Positions 4,660 to 6,213 of a stretch of DNA of 6,213 bases are shown here, in pieces. Origin of the DNA: Pseudomonadota bacterium (GTDB lineage: Bacteria; Pseudomonadota; Gammaproteobacteria; Burkholderiales; SG8-39); assembly GCA_021825225.1 (NCBI GenBank), contig JAKAIH010000176.1, positions 1-6,213 on the forward strand, in the 5' to 3' direction. The position numbers and the translations under genes are program-made. Under the pieces are notes generated by a model, which was given only the letters and a program-made list of their open reading frames with translations, had not been told where the DNA came from and ran no database searches. Position 1 is the first letter of the stretch. Each line of letters begins with the position of its first letter.

Positions 4660-6066
4660 CTACAGCACCTTGCCCGGGTTCATGATGCCCTGCGGGTCGA
4701 GCGCGGCCTTGATCCGACGCATCAGATCCATTTCCAGCGGCGACTTGTAGCGCAGAATCTCGCCGCGCTTGTACTGCCCCAATCCGTGCTCGGCCGAAAT
4801 CGAGCCGGAAAAGCGCACGACGCTGTCGTGCACCACGCGGCTCGCCTCGCCCGAGCGCGCCATGAAGGCGTCCTCGTCACTGCCCGCGGGAGGTGCGATG
4901 TTGTAATGCAGATTGCCGTCGCCGAGGTGGCCGAAGGTGACCATGCGCACGCCGGGAAAGGCGCGCTGCAGCTCGGCATCGGTGACGTCGATGTACTCGG
5001 CGATGCGCGAGATCGGCACCGAGATGTCGTGCTTGATCTGCTTGCCTTCGTGCACCTGCGCCTCGGGAATGTTCTCGCGCAGCGCCCACAGCGCCGCGGC
5101 CTGCGCCTCGCTCGCAGCCACTGCGGCGTCGAGCACCAGGCCCGCTTCGCTCGCCTCGACCAGCGCATCATGCAAGGCAGCGTCCAGGTTCGCCGCGCTC
5201 GCCGTATCCGACAGTTCCAGCAGCACGTACTGCGGATGCGCCTCGGCGAACGGCAGCTGCGTCGCGGGGAAGTGCTTTGCCACCAGTTCGAGACAGAACG
5301 CGGACATCAGCTCGAAACCGGTGAGCCGGTCGCCGCAGGCACCCTGGATGTGCGACAGCAATCGCAGCGCCTTGGCCGGACTCTCCAGGGCCACGAGCGC
5401 AGTGGCCCGGGCGCGCGGCCGCGGATAGAGCTTCAGCACCGCAGCGGTGATGATGCCCAGCGTGCCTTCGGCGCCCACGAACAGCTGCTTCAGGTCGTAG
5501 CCGGTATTGTCTTTCCTCAGCCCTCTCAGGCCGTCCCACACCTGCCCGTCGGGCAGCACCACTTCCAGGCCGAGCAGCAGATCGCGCGCATTGCCGTAGC
5601 GCAGCACCGCGGTGCCGCCCGCGTTGGTGGAGAGATTGCCGCCGATTTCGCAGCTGCCTTCGGCCGCGAGCGACAGCGGAAACAGGCGATCGGCCTCGGC
5701 TGCGGCCTGCTGCAGATTGGCGAGCACGCAGCCCGCTTCGACGGTGATGGTGTTGCTGACCGCGTCGATCGCGCGCACGCGGTTCATGCGTGAGAGATTG
5801 AGCACGATTTGCGCACCGGCCGCATCGGGTGTGGCGCCGCCGCACAGGCCGGTGTTGCCGCCTTGTGGCACGACCGCGGTGCGCGTCTCGGCGCACAGCC
5901 GCATCACCGCCGCTACTTCCGTAGTCGATGCCGGCTTCACCACCGCCAGCGGCTTGCCGAAATAACGTTTGCGCCAGTCGGTGGCATAGGGAGCGATGTC
6001 CTGCGCAGCGGTGATGAGTCCAGGCTCGCCGACGAGGGCGTGCAATCGTTCGATCAATGGAGTCAT
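4660..6066 (-). CDS. FAD-linked D-2-hydroxyacid dehydrogenase (GlcD / D-2-hydroxyglutarate dehydrogenase family)
   Basis: A 468-residue flavoprotein that oxidises a D-2-hydroxyacid to the 2-oxoacid, passing electrons to a carrier rather than NAD. The N-terminal PCMH-type FAD domain shows PQGGNTGLCGG (67-77), GGNLSTNAGG (142-151), RYGNARDLLLGLEVVLPDG (156-174) and GYDLKQLFVGAEGTLGI (189-205). The C-terminal FAD-oxidase domain has R330 and K345 in the substrate region, GHLGDGNLHYNI (379-390) with metal-site H380 and H387, SAEHGLG (424-430) with the conserved E426-H427, and the family ending DPQGIMNPGKVL (457-468). The length is typical of single-subunit D-2-hydroxyglutarate or D-lactate dehydrogenases. 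P334 lies where human D-2-hydroxyglutarate dehydrogenase has T390 (remembered numbering), so D-lactate, 2-hydroxyglutarate and glycolate all stay open. The start fits the family N-terminus, although no strong Shine-Dalgarno is visible. It converges on the second dioxygenase gene with 37 bp between stops; that gap holds only a 5-bp GGGAG/CTCCC stem. Confidence 0.9.
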   Translation of the reverse strand: MTPLIERLHALVGEPGLITAAQDIAPYATDWRKRYFGKPLAVVKPASTTEVAAVMRLCAETRTAVVPQGGNTGLCGGATPDAAGAQIVLNLSRMNRVRAIDAVSNTITVEAGCVLANLQQAAAEADRLFPLSLAAEGSCEIGGNLSTNAGGTAVLRYGNARDLLLGLEVVLPDGQVWDGLRGLRKDNTGYDLKQLFVGAEGTLGIITAAVLKLYPRPRARATALVALESPAKALRLLSHIQGACGDRLTGFELMSAFCLELVAKHFPATQLPFAEAHPQYVLLELSDTASAANLDAALHDALVEASEAGLVLDAAVAASEAQAAALWALRENIPEAQVHEGKQIKHDISVPISRIAEYIDVTDAELQRAFPGVRMVTFGHLGDGNLHYNIAPPAGSDEDAFMARSGEASRVVHDSVVRFSGSISAEHGLGQYKRGEILRYKSPLEMDLMRRIKAALDPQGIMNPGKVL

Positions 6067-6213
6067 GGATTTGCGTTTAAGGATGGGAACTGGATTGAGG
6101 GCTCCCGATTTTAATTGATCGAGACCGCGAGCGCTGGATCAGCCCTGTAGCCGGCACGGCTATGCGCAGCAGGCTGCGCAGTTAAATCAGAGTGCCGGCA
6201 GCTGCTGCCCGAG
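6067..6213. other. Upstream region of the flavoprotein gene; possible tail of another minus-strand gene at the edge
   Basis: No complete gene is seen. The - strand upstream of the flavoprotein carries an AT-rich patch (AATTAAAATC, about 6107-6116) that could include a -10 element, but no matching -35 is convincing. From 6213 down to 6187 on the - strand the frame reads LGQQLPAL then TGA, which could be the C-terminus of a neighbouring gene in the same direction. Eight codons are too few to decide. Confidence 0.35.
6150..6199. repeat. Nested inverted repeats at the right edge
   Basis: The outer arms GCCGGCAC (6150-6157) and GTGCCGGC (6192-6199) pair perfectly. Inside them TGCGCAG (6163-6169) and CTGCGCA (6174-6180) pair around CAGG. 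Together they would form a two-part stem with internal loops. The outer right arm overlaps the possible LGQQLPAL tail. There is no T-run on either side. It could be a 3'-end structure of a gene to the right, or a structured 5' leader of the flavoprotein message if transcription starts that far upstream. Confidence 0.5.

Noticed and set aside
4531..5793. 420-residue open frame on the + strand opposite the flavoprotein
   Set aside because: It is antisense to a gene with clear FAD-oxidase motifs, its translation is rich in Arg, Gln, His and Ala with no recognisable domain, and long antisense frames are common in G+C-rich DNA.

Overview
The window is G+C-rich bacterial DNA, densely packed with short intergenic gaps. 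Its contents suggest a sulfur-oxidising proteobacterium, most likely a betaproteobacterium. The marker is the C-terminal half of SoxB, the thiosulfohydrolase of the periplasmic Sox system, at the left edge. The other proteins are of types common in beta- and gammaproteobacteria. The taxonomic placement is inference from protein character only.

Layout: (1) 1-936, +: 3' part of soxB, entering from outside the window. (2) 937-1240: a gene-free gap between convergent genes, holding a 15-bp tandem repeat and three strong inverted repeats. The hairpins share an apical GGAYGAAAA core, and each presents it to the transcript that runs into it from its own side. (3) 1241-2955, -: a two-gene unit in which an MFS transporter gene overlaps by 4 bp (ATGA) a single-domain sirohydrochlorin chelatase gene (cbiX/sirB type). 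(4) 2997-4622, +: three genes starting divergently from the transporter. These are a 3-mercaptopropionate dioxygenase-type thiol dioxygenase, a 107-residue protein with a Rho-N-like N-terminus, and a second thiol dioxygenase about 53% identical to the first (hand count). (5) 4660-6066, -: a GlcD/D-2-hydroxyglutarate-dehydrogenase-type flavoprotein, convergent with the second dioxygenase. (6) 6067-6213: its upstream region, with a nested stem and possibly the last few codons of another minus-strand gene.

The common theme is sulfur. SoxB handles inorganic thiosulfate. CbiX inserts the metal for sirohaem-type cofactors, used by sulfite reductases including Dsr-type ones. The dioxygenases would oxidise an organic thiol to a sulfinate. 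The transporter, divergent from the dioxygenases and coupled to the chelatase, could carry a related substrate, but nothing in its sequence fixes that. The flavoprotein has no evident sulfur link.

The two points most worth following up are the second dioxygenase, which keeps the iron ligands but differs from its sister at several substrate-pocket and catalytic positions, and the orientation-specific hairpin family between soxB and cbiX.
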